DNA of 64,000 bases. Source: Heloderma charlesbogerti. Its lineage: Eukaryota > Chordata > Lepidosauria > Squamata > Helodermatidae. The translations under genes were made by a program, and so were the position numbers. The notes below the pieces were generated by a model. The model was not told where the DNA came from. It did not search any database and saw only the letters and a program-made list of their open reading frames with translations. Location of the stretch: assembly GCA_026122225.1 (NCBI GenBank), contig JANEZZ010000301.1, forward strand, positions 186,001 to 250,000. The letters run 5' to 3'. Shown here piece by piece: positions 1 through 11,469 of this stretch; position 1 is the stretch's first letter; each line of letters starts with the position of its first letter.

Positions 1-339
1 CATACATTCCCCATCCCTGATCTATGGGGAGAACCTTGCCTTGAGTCAGGGGGTGGATGTGATGACATCCTACTCCATTTAACCATATTATTTTCTGAGC
101 CACCTCCCAATGAGGGTAATGATCATAGGAATTAGGCCTACAATAGGATGTTGTGTTGCTGATCTGGACTTACAGAAAGATATTAGAGATGTGAATGCTT
201 GTCGATTGTTAAAAAGTCAAAATAGTGCTACCAGGGAGAAGGTGATTTAGAAATTAAAACTGGTGAACACAAATGGCTGCAAACGTGGTCTCAACCACCT
301 TTAAGAACAGCTTCAGCCAGAATTCAAGAAGCAGCTCTT

Positions 340-565
340 AAAGTGCTTTTTAGATGGCACTGGACACTTCTAAAATCATACCATATTGGTAACTATGTTT
401 CATCACTTTGCTGGAGAGGTTGCAATACAATAGGTTCTTTTATGCATATGTGGTGGGCCAGTAAGCCAGTAAAAACATTTTGGAAAGCTGTCTTTGGGGA
501 AATGTCTGACCTTACAGGGCAACCGCTGTCTCAGCCCATGCTCTTTCGTCCCTTACTGACCACTT
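340..565 (+). mobile_element. L1 LINE ORF2 C-terminal fragment, left part
   Basis: A degraded frame reads RWHWT, then CWRGCNTIGSFMHMWWASK, close to the C-terminal cysteine/HMWW region of vertebrate L1 ORF2 proteins (CW.C...G...HMWW.C). The frame is broken around it. The same L1 tail resumes beyond 3797, so this is the left half of one old L1 copy split by the BovB element at 566. Identification rests on motif recognition, not on a search. Confidence 0.72.
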
Positions 566-3500
566 TGTTGTTGTTGTTCAGTCGTTCAGTCGTGTCCGAC
601 TCTTCGTGACCCCATGGACCATAGCACGCCAGGCCTTCCTGTCCTGCGCTATCTCCCAGAGCATGCTCAAGTTCATATTCATTGCATCCGTGATGCTATC
701 TAGCCATCTTATCCTCTGCCGTCCCCTTCTCCTTTTGCCTTCAGTCTTTCCCAGCATCAGGGTCTTTTCCAGGGAGTTTTCTCTTTGCATTAGGTGGCCA
801 AAATATTGGAGCTTCAGCTTCATTATCTGTCCTTCCAATGAGCACTCAGGGTTGATTTCCTTTAGGATGGACTGATTTGACCTCCTTGCAGTCCAGGGGA
901 CTCGTAAGAGTCTTCTCCAGCACCACAGTTCGAAAGCATCAATTCTTCGGCGCTCAGCCTTCCTTATAGTCCAGCTCTCACAGCCATACATTACTACTGG
1001 GAAAACCATAGCTTTGATTAGATGGACCTTTGTCAGCAAGGTGATGTCTCTGCTTCTTACTATGCTGTCTAGGTTTGCCATAGCTTTCCTCCCAAGGAGC
1101 AAGCATCTTTTAATTTCATGGCTACAGTCACCGTCTGCGGTGATCTTGGAGCCCAAGAAAGTAAAATCTGTCACTGCTTCCATTTCTTCCCCTTCTATAT
1201 GCCAGGATGTGATAGGGCCAGATGACATGATCTTAGTTTTTTTAATGTTGAGTTTCAAACCAGCTTTTGCACTCTCCTCTTTCACCCTCAACAAGAGGCT
1301 CTTGAGATCCTCTTCGCTTTCTGCCATTAAGGTGGTATCGTCTGCATATCGGAGGTTGTTGATAATTCTCCCGGCAATCTTAATTCCGACCTCTGATTCA
1401 TCCAACCCGGCATTTCTCATTATGTACTCTGCATATAAATTAAATAAGCAGGGTGACAATATGCAGCCTTGTCGTACTCCTTTCCCAATTTTGAACCAAT
1501 CGGTTGTTCCATCTCTGGTTCTTACTGTTGCTTCTTGACCCTCGTACAGGTTTCTCAGGAGACAGGTAAGGTGGTCTGGTACTCCCATCACTTTCAGAAT
1601 TTGCCACAGTTTGTTGTGATCCACACAATCAAAGGCTTTAGCATAGTCAATGAAGCAGAAATAGACGTTTTTCTGGAATTCTCTTGCTTTCTCCATGATG
1701 CAGCGAATGTTGGTGATTTGATCTCTAGTTCCTCTGCCTCATCTAAACCCAGCTTGTAGTTCCGGTAGTTCTCGGTTCGCATACTGCTGAAGCCTAGCTT
1801 GTAGGATTTTGAGCATCACCTTGCTGGCATGTGAAATGAGCGCAATGGTGCGGTAGTTTGAACACTCTTTGGCGTTGCCCTTCTTTGGAATTGGAATGTA
1901 AACTGACCTTTTCCAGTCTTGTGGCCACTGTTGAGTGTTCCAGATTTGTTGGCATATTGAATGCAGCACTTTAACAGCATCATCTTTTAGGATTTTAAAT
2001 AGCTCAGCTGGAATACTGTCATCTCCGCTAGCTTTGTTGTTACTAATGCTTCCTAAGGCCCACTTGACTTCACTCTCGAGGATGTCCGGCTCAAGTTCAG
2101 TGACCGCACTATCATGGCTATCAGGGACATTCAGATCTTTCCTGTATAGTTCTTCTGTGTATTCTTGCCACCTCTTCTTAATCTCATCTGCTTCTGTTAG
2201 GTCCCTGCCTTCTTTGTCCTTTATCATGCCCGTCTTTGCACAAAACATTCCCTTGAGATCTCCAGTTTTCTTGAAGAGATCTCTAGTCTTTCCCATTCTG
2301 TTGTTTTCCTCGATTTCTTTGCATTGTTCATTTAAGAAGGCCTTCTTGTCTCTCCTTGCTATTCTCTGGAACTCTGCATTCAGTTGGGTATATCTTCCCC
2401 TTTCTCCCTTGCTTTTCACTTCCATTCTTTCCTCAGCTACTTGTAAAGCCTCATCAGACAGCCACTTGGCTTTCTTGCATGTCTTTTTCTTTGGGATGGA
2501 TTTCGTTGCTGCCTCCTGAACAATGTTACGGACCTCCGTCCATAGTTCCTCAGGCACTCTGTCTATCAGGTCTAATCCCTGAAATCTATTCCTCACCTCC
2601 ACTGTATATTCATCAGGGATATGATTTAGGTCATACCTGAACGGTTTAGTGGTTTTCCCGACGTTCTTCAATTTAAGCTGAAATTTTGCAAGAAGCAGCT
2701 CATGATCTGAGCCACAGTCAGCTCCAGGTCTTGTTTTTACTGACTGTATGGAGCTTCTCCATCTTTGGCTGCAAAGGACATAATCAATCTGATTTCGATA
2801 TTGACCATCTGGTGACGTCCATGTGTAGAGTCGCCTCTTGTGCTGTTGGAAAAGAGTGTTTGCTATGATCAGCATGTTCTCTTGGCAAAACTCTATTAGC
2901 TTTTGTCCTGCTTCATTTTGTACACCAAGGCCATGCCTGCCTGTTATCCCGGTGATTTCTTGACTTCCTACTTTAGCATTCCAATCCCCTATGATGAAGA
3001 GGACATCTTTTTTTGGTGTTAGTTCTAGAAGGTGTTGTAGGTCTTCATAGAACCGATCAACCTCAGCTTCTTTGGCCTCAGTGGTTGGGGCATAGACTTG
3101 AATTACTGTGATGTTGAATGGTTTGCCTTGGATTCGTACTGAGATCATTCTATCATTTTTAAGATTGTACCCCAGTACTGCTTTTCCCACCCTTTTGTTG
3201 ACTATGAGTGCTACTCCATTTCTTCTAAGGGATTCTTGCCCACAATAGTAGATATGATGGTCACCTGAATTAAATTCGCCCATGCCTGTCCATTTTAATT
3301 CGCTGATTCCCAAGATGTCGATGTTCAATCTTGCCATCTCATGTTTGACCACCTCCAGCTTACCTTGATTCATTGATCTGACATTCCAGGTTCCTAAACA
3401 ATATTGTTCTTTACAGCATCGGATTTTCTTTTCACCACCAGACACATCCACAGCTGAGTGTCCTTTCGGGTTTGGCCCAGCCGCTTCACTCTTTCTGGCG

Positions 3501-3786
3501 CTACTTGGAAATACCCTCTGCTCTTCCCCAGTAGCATATTGGACACCTTCCGACCTGAGGGGCTCATCTTCCAGCGTCATATCTTTTAGCCTTGTGATAC
3601 GTTCCATGGGGTTTTCTTGGCAAGAATACTGGAGTGGGTTGCCATTTCCTTCTCCAGTGGACCACATTTTGTCAGAACTCTCTGCCATGACCTGTCCATC
3701 TTGGGTGGCCCTGCACGGCATAGCTTATGGTTTCACTGAGTTACGCAAGCCCCTTCGCCACAACAAGGCAGTGATCCATGAAGGGG
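566..3786 (-). mobile_element. BovB (RTE-clade) LINE, near full length, one in-frame stop
   Basis: About 3.2 kb on the minus strand. The 5' end is near 3786; the 3' end at 566 has the BovB 3' UTR and a short (CAA)n tail. The reading frame covers 3721-578 and is interrupted only by a TGA at 1741-1739, where the other copies keep Arg. The N-terminal half is an AP-type endonuclease (LGTWNVRSMNQGK, then GDWNAKVG and GSDHELL). The reverse transcriptase follows, with IPIPKKG, ALISHASK, CFIDYAKAFDCVDH (motif A) and the YADD active site (LRYADDTTLMAE). An 11-bp duplication flanks the element, as expected for target-primed insertion. One stop in about 1050 codons suggests a young copy that probably cannot move by itself. 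Confidence 0.95.
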
Positions 3787-3797
3787 ACTGACCACTT
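3787..3797. repeat. Target-site duplication of the BovB copy (partner 555-565)
   Basis: The 11-mer ACTGACCACTT occurs at 555-565 just outside the BovB 3' tail and again at 3787-3797 just outside its 5' end. The identity fixes both boundaries and shows insertion into a pre-existing L1 fragment. Confidence 0.9.
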
Positions 3798-4290
3798 AGG
3801 TGTTCCTATAATCCACAAGGAGTTGGTCACTCTGTTATTAGTTACAGCACGTATGGAAATTGCAGCTCTGGAAAATTGCTAACAATCTTTCTGTGAAAAA
3901 GTGGATGGCGAGAGAGTGGGAAATTGCCTTGTCAGAGAAAGTAATGCAACACAGCAAAGACGTGTGTGGTTTGTCTAGTACAGACAAGTTTGATGGGGCA
4001 TGGTTCCCTTTGTTATGGCCAACTGAAATAGACCAGGGTGAAGCCATACTGAGGCCCAGCAAAGGTTGGGCCTGGGTATCTTCACTGTGGAATTTTCGAA
4101 TGTGTACATGCCCACTCCCATTCTCTCTCTCCGAAAAATGCAAGAGCTACAAAGCTCTGAAAAGCAGTTTGCCTAACCAGAAAAAGTTTGTATATGTGAA
4201 CAAGCCAAATAGGGAACTGCCTGTATGTCACCATTCTCCAGACAGGCCAGCCAACGGTTTAAGAACTTGTGGTTAAACTAGGCTACCTTT
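3798..4290 (+). mobile_element. L1 LINE ORF2 C-terminus, right part
   Basis: The frame from about 3807 reads LLVTARMEIAALWK, then KWMAREWEIALSEK, matching the final segment of L1 ORF2 (ITAAR.AIA..WK...W..K.WE.A..EK). It continues the L1 piece at 340-565 once the BovB insertion is removed. The following bases look like L1 3' UTR without a clear tail. Confidence 0.65.
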
Positions 4291-4344
4291 TTAGTCAACA
4301 AGCATTCTGCACATGATCAGGTGGCAATCCCTTCTACTCAGCAC

Positions 4345-4468
4345 TAGTTAGGCCTCATCTGGAGTACTGTGTCCAGTTCTGGGCACCACATTTTACGAAG
4401 GATGCAGACAAACTGGAGAGGGTTCAGAGGAGGGCAACAAAGATGATCAGGGGACTGGAAACAAAGCC

Positions 4469-4503
<35 letters not shown>

Positions 4504-4947
4504 TTCATTTCATTTCTATACCGCCCAATAGCCGAAGCCCTATGTGGAGAGACTGAAAGAACTGGGCCTGTTCAGCCTTGAAAAGAGAAGACTGAGGGGA
4601 GATAGGATAGCGCTCTTCAAGTACTGGAAAGGTTGTCACAGAGAGGAAGGCCAGGATCTCTTCTCGATCATCCCAGAGTGCAGGACACGGAATCATGGGC
4701 TCAGGTTACAGGAAGCCAGGTTCTGGCTGAACATCAGGAAAAACTTCCTGACTGTTAGAGCAATATGACAATGGAACCAATGACCTAGGGAGGTAGTGGG
4801 CTCTCCCACACTGGAGGAGTTCAAGACAAGGCTGGACAGCCATCTGTCAGGGATGCTCTGACTTGGATTTCTGCATTGAGCAGGGGGCTGGACTTGATGG
4901 TCTTGTAGGCCCCTTCCAACCCTACTATTCTATGATCCTATGAATCT
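4345..4947 (+). mobile_element. CR1 LINE 3' fragment
   Basis: The translation contains [46 protein letters not shown] and NHGLRLQEARFWLNIRKNF, the C-terminus of CR1 reverse transcriptase proteins. The 3' end has the CR1 UTR (GGACTTGATGGTCTTGTAGG) and the repeated octamer-like end ATTCTATGATCCTATGA. It is 5'-truncated and split at 4469 by a very short second LINE tail. Confidence 0.85.
4469..4540 (-). mobile_element. Very short L2-type LINE 3' tail inserted in CR1
   Basis: A (TTTA)n run followed by a sequence ending CCGCCCAATAGCCGAAGCC interrupts the CR1 frame. The same tail sequence ends the L2-like element at 59333 and occurs at 26035, 51310 and 56560. Removing 72 bases restores CR1 continuity; AAGCC is repeated on both sides as a short target duplication. 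It is an extreme 5' truncation. Confidence 0.6.
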
Positions 4948-4949
4948 CT

Positions 4950-6560
4950 GAATAAAAAGCTAGCGGTGTCTAGTGTGCAGCGACGCGAGGAGTTATATTT
5001 CACTGCACAGAGAGCGAAGTCCTCTTGCTGCAGCATTGTTTTCTCTTTATCAAATAAAGGTGTGTTGTTACCTGAAAGTGTCTTCGATTATTGGGCCAGG
5101 ATGCTATTCATCACATATTTTAATCAATCCTTACCTCTTTTTTCTCCTCCTCTTACCCACGTTTCCCTGTGGCAGTGTTCAATAAGACCACTTGACGTGC
5201 ATGGTTAAAAGATTGTGTTTTTATTTTTAATTTTAGGGATTAGATCCATATAGTATTTTAGACAAGATTTTTTATTGTTGTTGTTGTTGTTACATCCCAA
5301 CTGTGTAATGTTATACTTCAGTTATGGTTGTAATTTGTTTCTTAGTTTGTACAATAAAGAAAAAATTAAGAGAAAGAAAAGAATTGTGCAGCTATCCACA
5401 AGGACACAAGGTGTGTCAGAGGAATGAGAGGGCTTTGGTACCAAGGTATCCCTTGATCCACCCTGACGTTCTCCTGTCCTCCTTCTGCACTGCTAGCAGA
5501 GGAGCGATTCTGATGGACATTTCCACTGCCACAACAAGGCGGCCTCCAGCACTGGACCTCCTTTTTCACCTGCACAAAGGAAATTCTGCAATATCCTAAA
5601 CCCTGGGACACCCTATAGTATTTGCAAGATTATAAAATGAACCACAGAGACTGAATTAGAACAAACTTTACTGAGCAGTGTGCTGCTACCCAACTATATA
5701 CAAAACTGAAAGGAGTTCGATACTCCTTAGCTTCCTTTCCCTGCTGGTCTCACCCAGAACTGATTCTGCACCCCTCATGCAATTATTTCTAAATCACTTT
5801 AGTTCCTACTCACATTACACACCCTCCCAAGGACAAAAGGATTGCTCTCTTAATTTGTAAAAGAGGAACGAAATGAAATGAGGGTATGTGAAGAAACACT
5901 ACCTTTTCTCCAGTTTGTTTATGTTTTGTAATCTTTATATTATTTGAGTCACTCCTGAGGGATATTATCATGGAACTAAGTAGGCCAGAAGGAGGAAGCC
6001 TTCCAATCTGAGGGGACTTCACTGGAAGACCTCAATACTGGTGGCTCAGCAGAGCTATGCTGTGCAGTTGTGGTGATGAAGCTTCAAACAAGCAGCAGAG
6101 TCCAGCACCAGAAGGTTTCAGACACAGGACTGCCCAGCCGGGGTAGTCCCTGAGACAAAATCATCTTTGGCCTGGATTTAGTTACTCTCTTTGCATAACC
6201 CCTTTTATCTGTACTGCCTGGCTTGAGATTTGTTACTCCAGATCTGACTTGGACTGTTTGTGGACTCTGGCTCTGCTTGGACCTCTCCTGTACCTTCAGC
6301 CACTGATTCGCCAAACCCCAGGCCCACCTGAGCACCAGGGGGGTAAGGACAGAAATGTATGTCAGCCCTAGAGCTGGCATACATCATTTCCCTCCCATTG
6401 CTTTCAATGGGAACAAGCCCACCACCCACAGAAAGGAAGAAAGAAAAACACCACCACTCCCTCCATTTTGCCCACTAGCACTAGCCCAGCAGGGCTTTGG
6501 ATAAGGCCATCCCTCCACCTTTGGGTCTCTGTACCTCCACTGATTGGATCGTGCTGCCTG
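4950..6560. other. No gene recognised
   Basis: AT-rich sequence with a short (GTT)n run near 5274. The stretch from about 5640 to 5870 looks like old LTR or SINE material, but I cannot name it. No open frame here resembles a protein I know. Confidence 0.5.
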
Positions 6561-6569
6561 TTTCATTAT

Positions 6570-7430
6570 ACTTGGATTTTTCCAAATAGTTGTTGTAATA
6601 ACTTCCCTACGTTGCTTACGAGTACAAGCTTATATTGGCATGTATTACGGAGACCTGGCTGGCTGACGCTGCTGCTCCAACTCTGGCGACCATGTGCCAA
6701 GCCGGATTTTCGTATGCACAGCAGCTGAGGGCTGGGGATCAGGAAGGGGAGAGTCTGTTATCTACCAGGAGTCCTTGGTCTTCACCAGACCTCCTCTCTG
6801 GGAGACCAAGGCTGCTGAGTGCGTGTACTGGAGGTTGGGCCCGAAGGGCAGTCTGGGGATTCTGCTTGTGTACTGTCCACTCTGCTGCATGACTGACTCC
6901 CTAGCCGAGATGCTTGAGGTGGTCTCTGATGTGCTTGTGCAGTCCCCTAACTTATTGGTGTTGGGGGACTTCAATGTACATTCAGAGGTCATCCTCACAG
7001 GGGCACCTCAGGACTTCATGGAGACTATGGCTTCCTGGGAGCTGCACCATATTCTAACTGGGCACACCCATGTAGCTGGTCATGCACTAGACCTTGTATT
7101 TGTTTCTGGAGAAGGAGGGGGTGATCTGGAAGTCGGGGGTATATCCACCATTGTCATGGTCAGATCACTATCTGGTGACATCGGACGTCTCGGTTCCACA
7201 ACCCCTCCGCAGGGGTGGAGGACCCATTAAAATGGTCCACCCCAGGCATCTTATGGATCCGAATGGATTCCTGAACGTCCTTGGGGATTCTCTGGAGTCG
7301 AGACCCTGGTGGGTGGCTGGAATGCCACAATCACTGGGACATTAGATCGAGTGGCTCCAAAACGCCCCCTCCCCCTGATCAGGGCTCGGACTGCACCATG
7401 GTTCAATCCATGCTTACAAGCCCTGAAACA
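6570..7430 (+). mobile_element. L2-like LINE, endonuclease-domain fragment
   Basis: The frames read ITETWL, later LLVLGDFNVHSE and THVAGHALDLVFVSG, matching the AP endonuclease of L2-like LINEs (.ETWL; LGDFN.H; T...G..LDLV). Frameshifts separate the pieces. The copy lacks the reverse transcriptase and stops where the fold-back element begins at 7441. Confidence 0.78.
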
Positions 7431-7440
7431 GGATGTGACA

Positions 7441-8415
7441 TAGGGATGGGGGAGAATTTCTCCCCGAAACTTCGGGGGGCCGAGTGCCAATGTGTTCGAC
7501 CCCCCGAAGTAGTTTCGGGGAGAAATTCTCCGCCCCCCCCCCGCCCCCCGCACCTCCCCCCCCGGGATGGGACTTACCTTTTCCGAATGTCCCACCCGGC
7601 GGCGGGTCCCGGCGGCGGTTCGTCAGGTCTTCGACAGGGGCAGAGACGGCAGCCAGTCTTTCGACCGGCTGCCGCTGCCGCCATTCCAATAAAAGTAAAA
7701 AAAAAAAAAAAAACGCCCCCGTGATAGGCTACGTGACGATTAACGTAGCCTATCACGGCTAGATTTGCAAAGTCAGCAGTGATAGGCTATGTAAATCGTC
7801 ACGTAGCCTATCACGGGTGACTTAAAAAAAAAAAAAAAGCACGTACGGCTAATGGCGGCCCCCATAGGCAGCTGCCATTCACGTTCCTTATTTGGTCGCT
7901 GTAGTCTACGTAAAGATTACGTAGACTACGGCGAAAATAAGGGCAATGCTATTTGCGTTGCCCTTATTTTCACCGTAGTCTACGTAAAGATTTACGTAGA
8001 CTACAGCGACCAAATAAGGAACGCGAATGGCGACTCCCTAAAGGGGCCGCCATTTGCGTATGTGCTTTTTTTTTTTTTTTAAGTCACCCATGATAGGCTA
8101 CATGATGATTAACGTAGCCTATCATGGCTGACTTTGCAGATCTAGCAGTGATAGGCTACGTTAATCGTCACGTAGCCTATCACGGGGGCGTTTTTTTTTT
8201 TAAACTTTTTATTTTGCGGCCAGGCGAGGCGCCTCCTCCCCGGCCAGAATTTCGGCCGGGCGAGGCGGGAAGCCTCCCCCCTGGCCTGAATTTCGGCGGG
8301 GCGAGGCGGGAAGCCTCCCCCATCCCGGCCTGAACTTCAGGGGGAGCAGCGAAGCACCTCCCCCCCACCGCGAAGCAAACTGCGAGACCAGGTAAGTGGC
8401 TTTCGTGCACTCCTA
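7441..8415. mobile_element. Fold-back hAT-like non-autonomous transposon, copy 1
   Basis: It starts TAGGGATG and ends in a decayed version of CATCCCTA (CACTCCTA). Flanks gatgtgac (left, one base away) and gatgtgag (right) agree at 7 of 8 positions. The core is a long inverted repeat. A sub-terminal hairpin occupies 7451-7531. Outward-facing splice-donor-like sites lie at 7572-7579 (minus strand) and 8390-8397 (plus strand). A minus-strand ATG at 7684 opens MAAAAAGRKT and stays open for 35 codons to the left donor. The element is extremely rich in GC and CpG and has no transposase. hAT assignment rests on the 8-bp duplication and end sequence. Confidence 0.75.
7698..8190. repeat. About 490-bp nested palindrome, core of fold-back copy 1
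   Basis: Two arms of roughly 240 bp meet near 7950. Each arm contains smaller hairpins built on GATAGGCTACGT...ACGTAGCCTATC and GTAGTCTACGTAAA...TTTACGTAGACTAC, plus A/T runs placed symmetrically. The structure could extrude as a large cruciform or fold as RNA. Arms differ at scattered positions, so it is not an assembly mirror artefact. Confidence 0.88.
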
Positions 8416-8426
8416 GATGTGAGATG

Positions 8427-8935
8427 TAGGGATGGGGGAGAAATCCTCCACGGACCCCAGTGAGGCCGGATTCAAAAGAATCCGGCCCCCCGGAATCTGT
8501 GGAGGATCGGAAGACTTACCTCCGCCTCCACGAGGAAACCTCACCGGCCAGATCCTCCCTGCTGGCCGGCTCCGAAGTGCCAGCGATATGGCCGCCATTG
8601 CCGTATCGCTGGTGGGCCAGATTGACTGTGGCTGCAAATGGCGTCCGGAATGCCATTTGTGGCTGTAAAGGCCTTAGTTTAAGGTAAATGTCTTTTTTTG
8701 AAAAAAGGCGATCAGCAGGATGTGCCCATAGACGTATACGCAAAATAGAGCAGTGAATCTTGCGTATAAGCCTATGGACACATAGACTTATATGCAAGAT
8801 TCATGACTATTTGCGTATGAGTCTATGGGCACATCCTCCTGATCACTTTTTTTTTTTAAGACTTTTTTTAAAAGGCAATCGGCAGGGACAGGGAGGAGGC
8901 AAATGGCTCTGGCTGGCAGGAGGGAAGGTAAGTCA
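8427..8935. mobile_element. Fold-back hAT-like transposon, copy 2, right end lost
   Basis: It begins TAGGGATG only 11 bases after copy 1 ends. The sub-terminal hairpin at 8443-8507 pairs ATCCTCCAC with GTGGAGGAT and GGCCGGATTC with GAATCCGGCC. A minus-strand frame starting MAAISLALRSRPAG runs into a donor-like site at 8514-8521. The inner palindrome uses TTGCGTATAAGCCTATGG-like arms near 8700-8840. At 8926-8933 an AGGTAAGT site lies where the right end should be, but sequence switches to BovB before the terminal repeat. Confidence 0.65.
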
Positions 8936-11469
8936 TAAGAGTCTTCTCCAGCACCACAGTTCAAAAGCATCGATTCTTCGGCGCTCAGCCTTCCTTGTAG
9001 TCCAGCTCTCACAGCCATACATTACTACTGGGAAAACCATAGCTTTGATTAGACGGACCTTTGTCGGCAAGGTGATGTCTCTGCTTCTTACTATGCTGTC
9101 TAGGTTTCCCATAGCTTTCCTCCCAAGGAGCAAGCGTCTTTTAATATTATGGCTACAGTCACCGTCTGTGGTGATCTTGGAGACCAAAAAAATAAAATCT
9201 GTCACTGCTTCCATTTCTTCCCCTTCTATATGCCAGGACGTGATGGGGCCAGATGCCATGATCTTAGTTGTTTTAATGTTGAGTTTCAAACCAGCTTTTG
9301 CACTCTCCTCTTTCACCCTCAACAAGAGGCTCTTGAGATCCTCTTCGCTTTCTGCCATTAGGGTGGTATCATCTGCGTAACTGAGGTTGTTGATAATTCT
9401 CCTGGCAATCTTAATTCCGATCTGTGATTCATCCAACCCCGCGTTTCTCATGATGTACTTTGCATATAAGTTAAATAAGCAGGGCGACAATATGCAGCCT
9501 TGTTGTACTCCTTTCCCAATTTTGAACCAATCGGTTGTTCCATGTCCGGTTCTTACTGTTGCTTCTTGACCCACATACAGGATTCCCAGCAGACAGCTAA
9601 GGTCTGGTACTCCCATCTCTTTAAGTATTTGCCACAGTTTGTTGTGATCCACACAATCAAAGGCTTTAGCGTAGTCAATGAAGCAGAAATAGACGCTTTT
9701 CTGGAATTCTCTTGCTTTCTCCATGATCCAGCGAATGTTGGTGATTTGATCTCTAGTTCCTCTGCCTCTTCGGAACCCAGCTTGTAGTTCCGGTAGTTCT
9801 CGGTTCACATACTGCTGAAGCCTATCTTGTAGGATTTTGAGTATAACCTTGCTGGCATGTGAAATGAGCGCAATTGTATGGTAGTTTGAACACTCTTTGG
9901 CATTGCCCTTCTTTGGCATTGGAATGTAAACTGACCTTTTCCAGTCTTGTGGCCACTGTGGAGTGTTCCAAATGTGTTGGCATATTGAGTGCAGCACTTT
10001 AACAGCATCATCTTTTAGGATTTTAAATAGCTCAGCTGGAATACTGTCATCTCCGCTAGCTTTGTTATTAGTAATGCTTCCTAAGGCTCACTTGACTTCA
10101 CTCTCTAGGATGTCCGGCTCAAGTTCAGTGACCACACTATCATGGCTATCAGGGACATTCAGATCTTTCCTGTATAGTTCTTCTGTGTATTCTTGCCACC
10201 TCTTCTTAATCTCATCTGCTTCTGTTAGGTCCCTGCCTTCTTTGCCCTTTATCATGCCCGTCTTTGCACAAAATGTTCCCTTGAGATCTCCAATTTTCTT
10301 GAAGAGATCTCTAGTCTTTCCCATTCTATTGTTTTCCTCGATTTCTTTGCATTGTTCATTTAAGAAGGCCTTCTTGTCTCTCCTTGCTATTCTCTGGAAC
10401 TCTGCATTCAGTTGGATATATCTTCCCCTTTCTCCCTTGCTTTTCACTTCCATTCTTCCCTCAGCTACTTGTAAAGCCTCATCAGACAGCCACTTGGCTT
10501 TCTTGCATTCCTTTTTCTTTGGGATGGATTTAGTTGCTGCCTCCTGAACAATGTTACAGACCTCCGTCCATAGTTCCTCAGGCACTCTGTCTATCAGGTC
10601 TAATCCCTGAAATCTATTCCTCACCTCCACTGTATATTCATAAGGGATGTGATTTAGGTCATACCTGAATGGTTTAGTTGTGTTCCTGACGTTCTTCAAT
10701 TTAAGCTGAAATTTTGCAATAAGAAGCTCATGATCTGAGCCACAGTCAGCTCCAGGTCTTGTTTTTACTGACTGTATAGAGCTTCTCCATCTTTGGCTGC
10801 AAAGGACATAATCAATCTGATTTCGATATTGAACATCTGGTGATGTCCATGTGTAGAGTCGCCTCTTGTGCTGTTAGAAAAGAGTGTTTGCTATGATCAG
10901 CGTGTTGTCTTGGCAAACCTCTATTAGCCTTTGTCCTGCTTCATTTTGTACACCAAGGCCATGCTTGCCTGTTATCCCGGTGATTTCTTGACTTCCTACT
11001 TAACATTTCAATCCCCTGTGATAAAAAGGACATCTTTTTTTGGTGTTAGTTCTAGAAGGTGTTGTAGGTCTTCATAGAACCGATCAACCTCAGCTTCTTC
11101 AGCCTCAGTGATTGGGGCACAGACTTGAATTACTGTGATGTTGAATGGTTTGCCTTGGATTGGTACTGAGATCATTCTATGGTTTTTGAGACTGTAACCC
11201 AGTACTGCTTTCCCACCCTTTTGTTGACTATGAGTGCTACTCCATTTCTTCTACGGGATTCTTGCCCACAGTAGTAGATACAATGGTCACCTGAATGAAA
11301 TTCACCCATGCCTGTCCTTTTTAGTTCGCTGATTCCCAGGATGTCGATGTTCAATCTTGCCATCTCATGTTTGACCACCTCCAGCTTACCTTGATTCATT
11401 GATCTTACATTCCAGGTTCCTAAATAATATTGTTCTTTACAGCATCGGACTTTCTTTTCACCACCAGAC
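8936..11469 (-). mobile_element. BovB LINE, truncated at both ends
   Basis: The minus-strand translation covers endonuclease to reverse transcriptase (LGTWNVRSMNQGK near 11415, CFIDYAKAFDCVDH near 9690), with frameshifts between 11172, 10699 and 9997. The RT motif reads SYADDTTLMAE. Unlike other copies, it lacks the last roughly 370 bp including the 3' UTR and (CAA)n tail, so 3' loss came after insertion. The 5' edge falls near ACCACCAGACA at 11460-11470. Confidence 0.9.

Noticed and set aside
1014..2519. Long plus-strand frames (for example 1014-1538 and 1935-2519, repeated at 9963 and 40633)
   Set aside because: They are antisense shadows of the BovB reverse transcriptase and recur at every BovB copy.
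7716..8180. CRISPR-like array of repeated GATAGGCTACGT units
   Set aside because: Units are inverted, not regularly spaced direct repeats, and the genome is vertebrate.
7441..8700. CpG-rich block as a CpG-island promoter of a host gene
   Set aside because: The GC content belongs to fold-back transposons with defined ends; no host exon lies nearby.
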